This document shows positions 41,447-50,321 of a stretch of DNA of 64,000 nucleotides, piece by piece. Location: assembly GCF_019218265.1 (NCBI RefSeq), contig NZ_JAHUZE010000005.1, positions 29,165 through 93,164 of the forward strand, read 5' to 3'. The notes beneath the pieces are model-generated. The model was not told the DNA's origin and did not search any database. It was given only the letters and a program-made list of their open reading frames with translations. Position 1 is the first letter of the stretch, and every line of letters begins with the position of its first letter. The position numbers and the translations under genes were made by a program. The DNA is from Maritimibacter dapengensis (GTDB taxonomy: Bacteria > Pseudomonadota > Alphaproteobacteria > Rhodobacterales > Rhodobacteraceae).

Positions 41447-42838
41447 ATGCAATTTGGAATGCGCTTCCGGCGGGAAGATGCCGCCGACAAGGTAAATGAT
41501 CGCTTCTGGCACGCGATCGAGGGCACGCCGCTCGACGAGGTGCGCCGTATTCAGGAAGAGCGACTGCGCGATCAGATGGCCTATCTCAAGGCAAACTCGA
41601 CTTTCTATCAGGAGAAGTTCGCGAAAGCCGGTGTGGAATTCGACGATATCCGCACCATCGAAGACCTGCAGAAACTGCCCTATACCTACAAGACCGAGAT
41701 CCGCGAAAGCCTGGCCGCCGATCCGCCGTTCGGCAAACACCGCGCCGCGCCCATGTACGAGATCATCCAAATGCAGGCATCGTCGGGCACGACCGGCAGC
41801 CCCTCATATGTGGCCCTGACCGAATCCGACGCCGAAATGTGGCACGAGATGACGGCACGCTGTTTCTTTGCCAATGGCGTGCGGCCGGGCGACATGGTGC
41901 TGCACGCGTTTTCGCTCGCCAAGGGCTTTGTCGGCGGCATCCCCGTGATGCAGGGATTGCAGTACATGGGCACGATCGATGTCCCGGTGGGCGCCGATGG
42001 CGGTGCGGAACGGCTGCTGCGCGCCTGCGCCGACACCCGCACGCGTTGCGTGGTCGGCGCCCCGAACTTTGTGCTGCACCTGGCCGAAAAGGCTCCCGAG
42101 GTACTTGGCTGCAAGGCCAGCGAACTGGGTATCGAGCGCGTGATCGTCGGCGGCGAACCCGGCGGCGGCATTCCCGCAATTCGGGCAAAGATCGAAAAGG
42201 CCTGGGGTGCGAAATGCACCGAGATGCTGGGCGGCACCGATCTGGGCGTGACATACTGGGCCGAGTGCGACGCCCAGTCGGGTATGCACATGGTCAACAT
42301 GGATTATGTCCTGACCGAGCTGCTCGACCCGGAGAGCGGCAGGATCATTCCCTGGAAAAAAGGCGCAGAAGGCGAGATGGTCTATACCGCGCTCGGCCGC
42401 CAGGCGAGCCCGCTCGTGCGGTTCCGGTCAGGCGATTATATCGAAGTGATCGATACCGAATGCTCCTGCGGCCGCACCGGACCGAAGATCCGCTGCACCG
42501 GCCGCACCGACGACATGCTGATCGTGCGCGGGGCCAATGTCTTCCCGTCGGCGATCAACAGCATCGTTACCGAAATGGTGCCGGACACCAACGGCGTCAT
42601 GCGCATCGTGGCCGATTTCGAGGGCCATACCACGCAGGGCGCGCTGACGGTGATTGTCGAACGGGGCCCCGATCGCGATCCGGCCGATGACGTCACCCTC
42701 AAAAAGAAAATTGAGCAGCGGCTTCGCGACTCCTTGGTCTTCAAGGCCGACGTTCACCTGGTTGCGGCCGACACTTTCGAAAAACCTGGCGCCGCTAAGG
42801 TCGCCTTCGTTCTCAGGAAATATCCAGACCTGCCATGA
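41447..42838 (+). CDS. Phenylacetate-CoA ligase-family (PaaK-like) enzyme, 463 aa
   Basis: A member of the PaaK group of adenylate-forming ligases. Recognisable motifs are ASSGTTGSPSYVALTESD (P-loop, with Ser where PaaK has the second Lys), EMLGGTDLGVTYWAEC, SGDYIEVIDTECSCGRTGPK and CTGRTDDMLIVRGANVFPSAI. It makes an acyl-CoA from a carboxylic acid via acyl-AMP. Ring-hydroxylating PaaABCDE genes are absent, so phenylacetate itself is unlikely. It is placed between a dehydrogenase and the carboxylase beta gene, whose start overlaps its stop. The third distinct ligase type in the locus; its acid substrate is unknown. Confidence 0.86.
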   Translation: MQFGMRFRREDAADKVNDRFWHAIEGTPLDEVRRIQEERLRDQMAYLKANSTFYQEKFAKAGVEFDDIRTIEDLQKLPYTYKTEIRESLAADPPFGKHRAAPMYEIIQMQASSGTTGSPSYVALTESDAEMWHEMTARCFFANGVRPGDMVLHAFSLAKGFVGGIPVMQGLQYMGTIDVPVGADGGAERLLRACADTRTRCVVGAPNFVLHLAEKAPEVLGCKASELGIERVIVGGEPGGGIPAIRAKIEKAWGAKCTEMLGGTDLGVTYWAECDAQSGMHMVNMDYVLTELLDPESGRIIPWKKGAEGEMVYTALGRQASPLVRFRSGDYIEVIDTECSCGRTGPKIRCTGRTDDMLIVRGANVFPSAINSIVTEMVPDTNGVMRIVADFEGHTTQGALTVIVERGPDRDPADDVTLKKKIEQRLRDSLVFKADVHLVAADTFEKPGAAKVAFVLRKYPDLP

Positions 42839-44442
42839 CTAGAATGAAATCCCTTCTCGACAGCGGGTCGGACGACTTCCGCGCCAACGACGTGTCTTAC
42901 CGCGAAAAGGTCGATGAACTACATGCCCTCCGGCTCTTACAGCGCGTCGGCGGCCCCGAAATGGCGCGCAAACGTCATGTGGACAAAGGCAAAATCCTGC
43001 CGCGCGAACGGATCGAACGGCTGATCGACCCGGGCACACCATTTCTGGAACTCGGCGAGTTGGCCGGACTGAATATGCACAAGGGAGTTCCACCCGGCGC
43101 CGGCATCATTACCGGTATTGGCGTGATCGAAGGCCGTCAGTGCATGATCATCGCCAATGATGCCACCGTAAAGGGCGGCACCTATTTCGGGATCACCTGC
43201 CGCAAACACGTCCGGGCACAGAAAATTGCCTGGAAAAACCGCCTGCCCGTCATCACCCTCGTGGACTCCGGCGGTGCCTTCCTGCCCGACCAGGCCAACC
43301 TTTTCCCCGACGAAGGCCAGTTCGGCTCCATCTTTCACCAACAGATCGGCATGTCTGGCGATGGTGTGCCGCAAATCGCCGTGGTCATGGGGCCCTGCAC
43401 CGCGGGTGGTGCCTATATCCCCGCGCTCTGTGACGAAGTGGTGATCGTGCGCGGTCAGGGCTTTATGTATCTGGGCGGACCGGAATTGACCTTTGCCGCA
43501 ACCGGCGAAAAGGTCGAAGCCGAAGAACTGGGTGGCGGCAAGATGCATTCGTCCGTTTCCGGTGTGACCGACCATTTGGCCGAAGATGACGCCCACGCTC
43601 TGGCCATCACGCGCGAAATTGTCAGCCATCTTGGCGAAAAACCCCAACCCCGCAAGACGCCCGAAACGCCCCGTGCGCCCGCCTACCCGGTCGAAGAGAT
43701 TTATGGGCTCATCAGCCGCGACCCCAAGGTGCCGACCGACAACCGCGAAATCGTGGCTCGGTTGGTCGATGAGAGCGATTTTCACGAATTCAAGCCGCTT
43801 TATGGCGACACGATCATGACCGGCTGGGGGCGCATCCACGGCCACGAGGTCGGGATCATCGCCAATACAGGCGTGCTTTTCGTCGAAGCCGCGCTGAAGG
43901 CGACGCATTTCATCAATCTCTGCGTCCAGCGTGATATTCCGCTGCTGTTCCTGGCCGATGTGAACGGCTTCATGGTGGGCCGCGAGGTCGAGCAGATGGG
44001 CATTGCCAAGGCTGGCGCCAAGATGATCACGGCCATGTCTTCGGCCCGGGTGCCGAAATTCACAATCATCACCGGTGGCTCTTACGGGGCCGGATACCTG
44101 GCGATGCTGGGCCGCCCGTTCCAGCCGGACGCAATGTTCGCCTGGCCGACGGGACGGTCGGCAATCATGGGGCCGGAACAGGCCGCCAGCGTGCTGGCTC
44201 AGGTCCGCGCGCAGATCAACGAACGCGAAGGCAAAAGCTGGACCCCCGAGGAGGAGGAAGCCTTCAAGGCACCGATCCGCAAGGAATACGAAGATTTTCA
44301 GGGAGCCTATAATTTTGCTTCCAACCTTTGGATCGACAGCGTGATCGAGCCCTGTGAGACCCGTGACGTCATGGCGCTGATGCTGGATGTGACATCGCGC
44401 AGACCCAAGGTCGATACCAACTTCGGCGTGTTCAGGATGTGA
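42835..44442 (+). CDS. Acyl-CoA carboxylase carboxyltransferase (beta) subunit, third system, 535 aa
   Basis: A carboxyltransferase with PPGAGIITGIGVIE, KGGTYFGITCRKH, GPCTAGGAYIPALCDE and GGSYGAGYLAMLGRPF. At the selectivity site it has Phe (QFGSIF), as in methylcrotonyl-CoA carboxylase, not the Gly of the geranyl-CoA enzyme at 14-15.6 kb. The last glycine-rich motif (YGAGYLAM) differs from the YGAGNYGM shared by the other two, so it is a separate lineage. Start ATGA overlaps the ligase stop. Partner of the alpha subunit 10 bp downstream. Confidence 0.9.
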   Translation: MTRMKSLLDSGSDDFRANDVSYREKVDELHALRLLQRVGGPEMARKRHVDKGKILPRERIERLIDPGTPFLELGELAGLNMHKGVPPGAGIITGIGVIEGRQCMIIANDATVKGGTYFGITCRKHVRAQKIAWKNRLPVITLVDSGGAFLPDQANLFPDEGQFGSIFHQQIGMSGDGVPQIAVVMGPCTAGGAYIPALCDEVVIVRGQGFMYLGGPELTFAATGEKVEAEELGGGKMHSSVSGVTDHLAEDDAHALAITREIVSHLGEKPQPRKTPETPRAPAYPVEEIYGLISRDPKVPTDNREIVARLVDESDFHEFKPLYGDTIMTGWGRIHGHEVGIIANTGVLFVEAALKATHFINLCVQRDIPLLFLADVNGFMVGREVEQMGIAKAGAKMITAMSSARVPKFTIITGGSYGAGYLAMLGRPFQPDAMFAWPTGRSAIMGPEQAASVLAQVRAQINEREGKSWTPEEEEAFKAPIRKEYEDFQGAYNFASNLWIDSVIEPCETRDVMALMLDVTSRRPKVDTNFGVFRM

Positions 44443-44452
44443 GGAGCGAACC

Positions 44453-46459
44453 GTGAAAATCAAAACGCTTCTGATCGCCAACCGCGGCGAAATTGCCTGC
44501 CGGATCGCGCGCACCGCGCGGGCCAGCGGTATCACCCCTGTCGGCGTGCATTCGCAGGCCGATGCCAATGCCCTGCATGTCCGCGAGATCGGCAAATCTG
44601 TCTGTATCGGTGCCGGGCCTGCATCCGAGAGCTATCTGAAAATCGACGCGGTGATTGCCGCTGCGCAATCAGTGGGCGCGGATGCGATCCATCCCGGTTA
44701 TGGCTTTCTGGCCGAAAACCCCGATTTTGCTCGTTCGGTCGAAGCCGCCGGCATGATCTTCATGGGGCCGACGCCGGAAACGCTTGAACGTTTCGGCGAC
44801 AAGGCCAGCGCCAAAGAGGCCGCCGTGGCGGCCAGCGTCCCGGTGATTTCGGGCGCCGAAGGTGCGCGGTCCGATCCCGAGCAGATTGCCGAGGAGGTGC
44901 GCCAAATGGGCCTGCCGGTGCTGCTCAAGGCGGTCGGCGGCGGTGGTGGGCGCGGACAACGGCTCGTCACTGACGAGACCACGCTGGTCGAGGACATCGA
45001 AGGCGCGCTGCGCGAAGCAAAATCCACCTTCGGCTCCGAAGGGCTGCTGTTGGAGCGTTTCCTGCCCGAGGCGCGCCATGTTGAAGTGCAGATCGCAGGT
45101 GACGGCAAGGGCCATGTGGTGCATCTGTTCGAACGCGATTGCACGCTTCAGCGCCGCCACCAGAAGGTCATCGAGGAAGCCCCGGCCTGGGGTCTGCCCC
45201 GAACGCTTCTGGACGACATCGCACGCGACGCGGTGCGCTTGGGCGAAACGCTGGACTATCGCGGGCTGGGCACGGTCGAATTTCTGGTCGCGGGTGGCGA
45301 GTATTTCTTCCTTGAGGTGAACCCGCGCATTCAGGTGGAACATCCCGTCACCGAAGCGATCACCGGGCTGGACCTTGTCGCGCTTCACCTGCGGATTGCC
45401 GAAGGCGCGGGCCTTGGACTGGTGCAGGACGATCTGACGATCAACGGCCACGCGGTCGAGGCGCGGCTTTACGCCGAAGATCCGGCGATGCAATTCGCCC
45501 CGTCGACGGGCACGCTCTCCACGCTCAGCCTGCCATCGGGCCTGCGCATCGACAGCGGCGTCGAAGAAGGCGATGCCGTCACGCCCTACTACGACCCGAT
45601 GATCGCCAAGCTGATCGTGCACGCGCCCGACCGGGAAACCGCATTGGCACGTCTGGCCACGGCGCTTGATCATGTCGCGGTCGAAGGTGTCGAGACCAAT
45701 CGCGCCTTTCTAACGGCGCTGGCGCGAAACCATGAATTCGAACGGATGCAGGTGCATACCCGCTGGATCGACGGCAGGCTGGATGAGCTGACACAGGCAC
45801 CCGGCCTGACCCGCCCAGATCTGTGGAAGGCGACCGCTGCCATTCTCTTCGTGACCCAGTCGCGCAGCGACACAGACGCCAATCCCTGGACCAACCGTGA
45901 TGCCTTTACCGGCTGGCGGCTTGGACTGGGCGGCGATGCGATTGAAGCGGGGCAGCGCGTGACGCTTACCGATTCTGACGAGGTATCCGAAGAACTGCGC
46001 GTCAGTCCAGTCAAACCGGGTGCCAAGTACACCATCCATTCGGAGAAAGGCGAGGCGCTGATACTGTCGGCACGTGAACTGACCCCGGGCCGTTGGCGTG
46101 TCGGCGAAGGCGACACCGTCCATCTGATCGACGCGCGCCTGCACGCGGGCGTGATCGAACTGGATACGCCCGAAGGCCGCCTGGTCTTTCGGCCCGCCGC
46201 GCCCCTTGCCTTTGCCGGCGGCGATGCCGCGGCGGATCGCGCCGTGACCTCTCCGCTGACCGGCATGATTGTCGAAATCAAGGTCTCCGATGGTCAGAGC
46301 GTGGCCGAAGGCGACGTGGTCGCGGTCATGGAATCCATGAAACTCGAAATCTCGATCCGGGCGGCCGCGGCCGGGATCGCCAGCAATATATCCGTCTCGA
46401 ATGGGGACATGGTCGATCGCGGCCAGGTCATCGCCGAGATCCTGCCATCCGAGGAGTGA
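44453..46459 (+). CDS. Acyl-CoA carboxylase alpha subunit (biotin carboxylase + BCCP), third system, 668 aa
   Basis: A fused alpha subunit: LLIANRGEIACR, HPGYGFLAENP, KAVGGGGGRGQR (ATP-grasp loop), ERDCTLQRRHQK and EVNPRIQVEHPVTE form the biotin carboxylase. A BT-like middle region follows. The BCCP domain ends with MESMKLEIS (biotin Lys) close to the C-terminus. It starts with GTG at 44453 after AGGAG. Length is normal for MCC alpha. It is unlike the split geranyl-CoA carboxylase alpha. The next gene, HMG-CoA lyase, starts 4 bp after its stop. Confidence 0.9.
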   Translation: MKIKTLLIANRGEIACRIARTARASGITPVGVHSQADANALHVREIGKSVCIGAGPASESYLKIDAVIAAAQSVGADAIHPGYGFLAENPDFARSVEAAGMIFMGPTPETLERFGDKASAKEAAVAASVPVISGAEGARSDPEQIAEEVRQMGLPVLLKAVGGGGGRGQRLVTDETTLVEDIEGALREAKSTFGSEGLLLERFLPEARHVEVQIAGDGKGHVVHLFERDCTLQRRHQKVIEEAPAWGLPRTLLDDIARDAVRLGETLDYRGLGTVEFLVAGGEYFFLEVNPRIQVEHPVTEAITGLDLVALHLRIAEGAGLGLVQDDLTINGHAVEARLYAEDPAMQFAPSTGTLSTLSLPSGLRIDSGVEEGDAVTPYYDPMIAKLIVHAPDRETALARLATALDHVAVEGVETNRAFLTALARNHEFERMQVHTRWIDGRLDELTQAPGLTRPDLWKATAAILFVTQSRSDTDANPWTNRDAFTGWRLGLGGDAIEAGQRVTLTDSDEVSEELRVSPVKPGAKYTIHSEKGEALILSARELTPGRWRVGEGDTVHLIDARLHAGVIELDTPEGRLVFRPAAPLAFAGGDAAADRAVTSPLTGMIVEIKVSDGQSVAEGDVVAVMESMKLEISIRAAAAGIASNISVSNGDMVDRGQVIAEILPSEE

Positions 46460-46463
46460 TGAA

Positions 46464-47423
46464 ATGAGCGACTTTCCCAAATTCGTAGAATTTCGTGAAG
46501 AAGGCCCGCGTGAGGGTTTTCAGATCGAAAAGAAGATTTACCCGATCGAAGAGCGGATCGAACTGATCGACATGCTCAGCGAAACCGGCTTGAAACGCAT
46601 TCAGGTCGGCAGCTTTGTCAGCCCGAAATACGTTCCTCAGATGGCGGACACCGGCGAGTTGTTCCAGCGTATCAAGCGCAAACCGGGCGTGAACTACACA
46701 TCGCTGTGGCTGAACGACAAAGGGTTTCGCAAGGCCCTGACCGCGCATGAGGTCGATATCGACCCGCGTCTGCTGTTCTATCCTTCCGAAGCATTCGCCC
46801 AATCGAACAACAATTGTTCCTCGGCCGAGATGCGGGAAAAACAACGTGACTGGGTCCGTCTTTACAAGGAAGAGGGATATACCGTCGACGCGGCCTATGT
46901 GATGACCGCTTTCGGCTGCAACCTCGAGGGCCCCATCCCCCAAGAACGCATCTTGGACGATTTCCGCTTTATCCTTCAGCTATGCGAAGAAGAGAACATC
47001 CCCGTGCCGATCCTCGTGGTCGCCGACACCATGGGTTGGGGAAACCCCGAGGCGGTCAAACGGATGATCGGCGCCCTGCGCGAATTGGCGCCCGAGGCGC
47101 GCATCGGTATGCACATCCATGACACACGTGGGCTGGGGATCGCCAACGTTTATGCGGCCCTGTCGATGGGCGTGGACATGTTCGAAAGCTCCGTCGCCGG
47201 TCTTGGCGGCTGTCCTTTCGCGGGCCACGGCCACGCGCGCGCCGCAGGAAATGTCTGCACCGAGGATGCAGTGTTCCTGTGTCACGAGCTCGGCATCGAA
47301 ACCGGCATTGATCTGGACAAGCTGATCGCAGCGGCGGTCAAAGCAGAAGAGATCATCGGTGTGCCGCTCATGGGCCGGGTCATGCACACCGGCGGGTTGG
47401 ACAAATACCGCAAGTCACTCTGA
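46464..47423 (+). CDS. Hydroxymethylglutaryl-CoA lyase-like enzyme, 319 aa
   Basis: A TIM-barrel DRE-type lyase: FREEGPREGFQIEKK (the EGPREG segment replaces the usual DGLQNE of HMG-CoA lyase), GSFVSPKYVPQM, HIHDTRGLGIANVYAAL (metal His pair) and the signature AGLGGCPFAGHGHARAAGNV containing the catalytic Cys. It cleaves a 3-hydroxy-3-methyl-type dicarboxylyl-CoA into acetyl-CoA and a 3-oxoacid. It is the only HMG-CoA-lyase-like gene in the window, so it may also finish the leucine-type branch. The altered N-terminal motif and FAGH (for FAKG) suggest a substrate other than plain HMG-CoA. Confidence 0.85.
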   Translation: MSDFPKFVEFREEGPREGFQIEKKIYPIEERIELIDMLSETGLKRIQVGSFVSPKYVPQMADTGELFQRIKRKPGVNYTSLWLNDKGFRKALTAHEVDIDPRLLFYPSEAFAQSNNNCSSAEMREKQRDWVRLYKEEGYTVDAAYVMTAFGCNLEGPIPQERILDDFRFILQLCEEENIPVPILVVADTMGWGNPEAVKRMIGALRELAPEARIGMHIHDTRGLGIANVYAALSMGVDMFESSVAGLGGCPFAGHGHARAAGNVCTEDAVFLCHELGIETGIDLDKLIAAAVKAEEIIGVPLMGRVMHTGGLDKYRKSL

Positions 47424-47435
47424 GGGAGCAAGAAG

Positions 47436-48350
47436 ATGACAAAAGCACTTGACGGAAAGGTCGTTCTGGTCACCGGGGCCGGCGGTGGGATCGGGCGTGA
47501 TATCGCCTTGATGGCAGCTACCGAAGGCGCCGCCGTGGTGGTCAATGATCTGGGCGCATCCCTGAAAGGCACCGGTCAGACAGAAACTGCGGCGCAGAAA
47601 GTCGTCGAAGAGATCAGGGCCGCTGGGGGCGATGCCATTGCCGATGGCGGCTCTGTCACCGATCCCGATGCCGCGCGCGCGATGATCGAAGCCGGGGTCA
47701 AGGAATTCGGTCGCATCGACGCGGTGGTAAACAACGCCGGCATTCTGCGCGACGGTTACTTCCACAAGATGACCTATGAGGATTTCGACGCGGTGGTGAA
47801 GGTCCATCTTTATGGTGCCTTCAATACCAGCCGCGCGGCCGCCGACTATTTCCGCGAACAGGAAAGCGGCGCGCTCGTGCACATGACCTCGACCTCGGGG
47901 CTGATCGGCAATTTTGCCCAGGCGAACTACTCTGCCGCGAAGCTGGGCATCGCGGCCTTCTCAAAATCTGTTGCGCTTGATCTCAAGCGCTGGAACGTGC
48001 GGTCAAACTGCATCGCGCCCTTCGCCTGGAGCCGGATGATCTCGTCGATCAAGACAGACACCCCGGAACAGGTGGCACGGGTCGAAAAGATCAAGGAGAT
48101 GACACCGGCCAAGGTTGCACCGATGGCCTGTTTCCTGATGAGCGACCGCGCGGCTGACGTGTCAGGACAGATCTTTGCGGTTCGCAAGAACGAGATCTTC
48201 CTGTTCAACCAGCCCCGCCCGGTGCGGTCGGTTCATTCCGGTGATGGCTGGACCGCCGATGAAATCGCCGATCGCGCCATTCCCGCGCTCAAATCGCAGT
48301 TCACGCCGCTCGAAGTTTCGGCGGATGTCTTTTCATGGGATCCGGTCTAA
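47436..48350 (+). CDS. SDR of the multifunctional-enzyme type 2 / (3R)-hydroxyacyl-CoA dehydrogenase group, 304 aa
   Basis: A classical SDR with VLVTGAGGGIGRD, VVVNDLGASLKG (the long basic-Gly loop after beta-2 characteristic of peroxisomal MFE-2-like dehydrogenases), VVNNAGILRDGYFHKM, and a catalytic Ser/Tyr/Lys set in MTSTSGLIGN and NYSAAKLG. An extra C-terminal stretch of about 50 residues (RPVRSVHSGDGWTADEI...) is as in that group. NAD+-dependent oxidation of a 3-hydroxyacyl-CoA is expected. The stop shares one base with the next start (TAATG). Confidence 0.85.
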   Translation: MTKALDGKVVLVTGAGGGIGRDIALMAATEGAAVVVNDLGASLKGTGQTETAAQKVVEEIRAAGGDAIADGGSVTDPDAARAMIEAGVKEFGRIDAVVNNAGILRDGYFHKMTYEDFDAVVKVHLYGAFNTSRAAADYFREQESGALVHMTSTSGLIGNFAQANYSAAKLGIAAFSKSVALDLKRWNVRSNCIAPFAWSRMISSIKTDTPEQVARVEKIKEMTPAKVAPMACFLMSDRAADVSGQIFAVRKNEIFLFNQPRPVRSVHSGDGWTADEIADRAIPALKSQFTPLEVSADVFSWDPV

Positions 48351-49144
48351 TGGGAAAACGCAAAGAAAAAATCAGCTCCAGCATTGCCTGGAGCACCCCT
48401 GACAAGATCAGCGTGCGTGGCCTCGACCTGCCCAACGAGATCCTGGGCCACATGAACCTCGGCGATCTGGCGTTCCTGCAACTGACGGGCCGCAAGGCCA
48501 CACCCGAGGAAAGCCGGGTGTTCAACGCCATCGTCATTACCCTGGTCGAACATGGTATCACGCCCTCGGCCCTGGCGGCGCGGATGACCTATATGGGGGC
48601 GCCGGAATCGCTTCAGGCGGCTGTGGCGGCTGGCTTGTGTGGGCTGGGCACCGTCTTTGTCGGTTCTATGGAAGGTGCCTCGAAAATGCTTTACGAGGCA
48701 CTGCCACAGGACAAGTTGGGCACCGGTGTCGATCTGGATGCGCTGGCCGTCGAGACGGTAGAAAAATTCCGCGCCCGCAAGATGATCGTGCCGGGGCTCG
48801 GACATCCGGTGCACAAACCGGTCGATCCGCGCACCCCGCGCCTGTTCCAGATCGCTGCCGAGAACGGCAAGTCCGGTGAATACATCGAGTTGATCCAGAA
48901 AATTCAGGCCGTTGCCGAAGAAAAATCGGGTAAGATGCTGCCGATTAACGCCACTGGTGCGATCGGAGCGATCTGCTGTGAATTCGGCTTTCCCTGGAAG
49001 ATCGTGCGGGGCTTTGGCGTCATGGCGCGCGCCATCGGCCTGGTCGGTCATATCCTCGAAGAGAGCGAAAACCCGATCTCCTATGAATTGTGGCAGCGCG
49101 CCGAAGAGGAAATCCTCGAAACCTCCGGCCCGGGAGCGGCTTGA
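48350..49144 (+). CDS. Citryl-CoA lyase-like (short citrate-synthase fold) protein, 264 aa
   Basis: A compact citrate-synthase-superfamily protein, about 60% the length of citrate synthase, of the kind annotated as citryl-CoA lyase. Recognisable parts are SSSIAWSTPDKISVRGLDL at the start, GTVFVGSMEGASKMLYEA (where citrate synthase has a catalytic His-Gly-Gly), VPGLGHPVHKPVDPRTPRLF with two His, and INATGAIGAICCEFGFPW. It would split or form a 3-hydroxy-3-carboxy-acyl-CoA (citryl- or citramalyl-like), giving a 2-oxoacid plus acetyl-CoA. Placed between SDR and dehydrogenase genes in the operon. Its exact reaction here is unknown and it is one of the more unusual genes of the locus. Confidence 0.78.
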   Translation: MGKRKEKISSSIAWSTPDKISVRGLDLPNEILGHMNLGDLAFLQLTGRKATPEESRVFNAIVITLVEHGITPSALAARMTYMGAPESLQAAVAAGLCGLGTVFVGSMEGASKMLYEALPQDKLGTGVDLDALAVETVEKFRARKMIVPGLGHPVHKPVDPRTPRLFQIAAENGKSGEYIELIQKIQAVAEEKSGKMLPINATGAIGAICCEFGFPWKIVRGFGVMARAIGLVGHILEESENPISYELWQRAEEEILETSGPGAA

Positions 49145-49147
49145 ACG

Positions 49148-50311
49148 ATGCAGACGTCAGCCCCAGACACTCACACCGATCTGCGCGATGCCTTGCGCGC
49201 ACTTTGCGCGCAGTTTCCGCCAGAGTATCATCGCAAGTTCGGCGAAGACGAAACCTACCCCGAGGAATTCGTCGATGCGCTGACCCGCGAGGGCTGGCTT
49301 GCCGCGATGATCCCAGAGGAATACGGTGGCTCGGGTCTGGGGTTGACCGAAGCCTCGATCATCATGGAGGAGGTGAACCGCTGCGGCGGAAACGCGGGCC
49401 ATTGCCACGGGCAGATGTATAACATGGGCACGCTGCTGCGGCATGGTTCGGATGAGCAAAAGCAGACATACCTGCCCGGTATTGCCAGCGGCGCGTTGCG
49501 CCTGCAATCCATGGCCGTGACCGAACCGACAACCGGGACCGACACCACCAAACTGAAGACCATCGCAGTCAAGAAGGGTGACCGGTATGAGATCAATGGC
49601 CAGAAGGTCTGGATCAGCCGTATCCAGCATTCTGACCTGATGATCTTGCTGGCCCGCACTACGCCGCTGAGCGAGGTCAAGAAAAAGTCGCAGGGCCTGT
49701 CGATCTTTATGGTCGATCTGAAAGAGGCAATCGGCAACGGGATGGAGGTCCGCCCCATCGCCAACATGCCCGGCCACGAAACCAATGAAGTGTTTTTCGA
49801 CAACCTGGAAATCCCCGCCGAGAACCTGATCGGCACCGAGGGGCGCGGGTTTTACCATATTCTTGACGGGCTGAACGCCGAACGGACCCTGATTGCGGCG
49901 GAATGCATCGGTGATGGATACTGGTTCGTTGACAAGGCCCGCGCCTATGCCGGCGACCGCGTGGTCTTTGACCGTCCCATCGGCCAGAACCAAGGTGTGC
50001 AATTCCCTATCGCCAGGTCCTATGTGAACATCGAGGCCGCCAATCTGATGCGCTTTGAAGCCTGCAGGCGGTTCGATGCCGGACTGGATTGTGGTGCACA
50101 GGCGAACATGGCCAAGCTGCTGGCTTCGGAAGCCAGCTGGGAAGCGGCCAATGCCTGCATCCAGACCCACGGCGGCTTCGGTTTCGCACGGGAGTACGAT
50201 GTTGAGCGCAAGTTTCGCGAGGCGCGCCTCTATCAGGTCGCCCCGATCTCGACCAACCTGATCCTCTCCTATGTCGGCGAACATATCCTCGGCATGCCCC
50301 GATCCTTCTGA
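49148..50311 (+). CDS. Acyl-CoA dehydrogenase, 387 aa
   Basis: An acyl-CoA dehydrogenase with IPEEYGGSGLGLTEA, VTEPTTGTDTTKLKT (the usual GAGSD is TTGTD, a noticeable change in the substrate/FAD loop), NGQKVWISRI and THGGFGFAREYDVER. Candidate base: Glu of LNAERTL. The C-terminus NLILSYVGEHILGMPRSF parallels the dehydrogenase at 40259-41419. Starts 3 bp after the citryl-CoA-lyase-like gene. It resembles the group active on branched or dicarboxylic acyl-CoA such as methylsuccinyl- or glutaryl-like substrates, but that is uncertain. Confidence 0.86.
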   Translation: MQTSAPDTHTDLRDALRALCAQFPPEYHRKFGEDETYPEEFVDALTREGWLAAMIPEEYGGSGLGLTEASIIMEEVNRCGGNAGHCHGQMYNMGTLLRHGSDEQKQTYLPGIASGALRLQSMAVTEPTTGTDTTKLKTIAVKKGDRYEINGQKVWISRIQHSDLMILLARTTPLSEVKKKSQGLSIFMVDLKEAIGNGMEVRPIANMPGHETNEVFFDNLEIPAENLIGTEGRGFYHILDGLNAERTLIAAECIGDGYWFVDKARAYAGDRVVFDRPIGQNQGVQFPIARSYVNIEAANLMRFEACRRFDAGLDCGAQANMAKLLASEASWEAANACIQTHGGFGFAREYDVERKFREARLYQVAPISTNLILSYVGEHILGMPRSF

Positions 50312-50321
50312 GGCCAGAAAC

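Noticed and set aside
41447..42838. Phenylacetate degradation cluster based on the PaaK-like, PaaY-like and PaaI-like genes
   Set aside because: No PaaABCDE epoxidase, PaaZ or PaaJ genes. The neighbours are carboxylases and branched-chain dehydrogenases.
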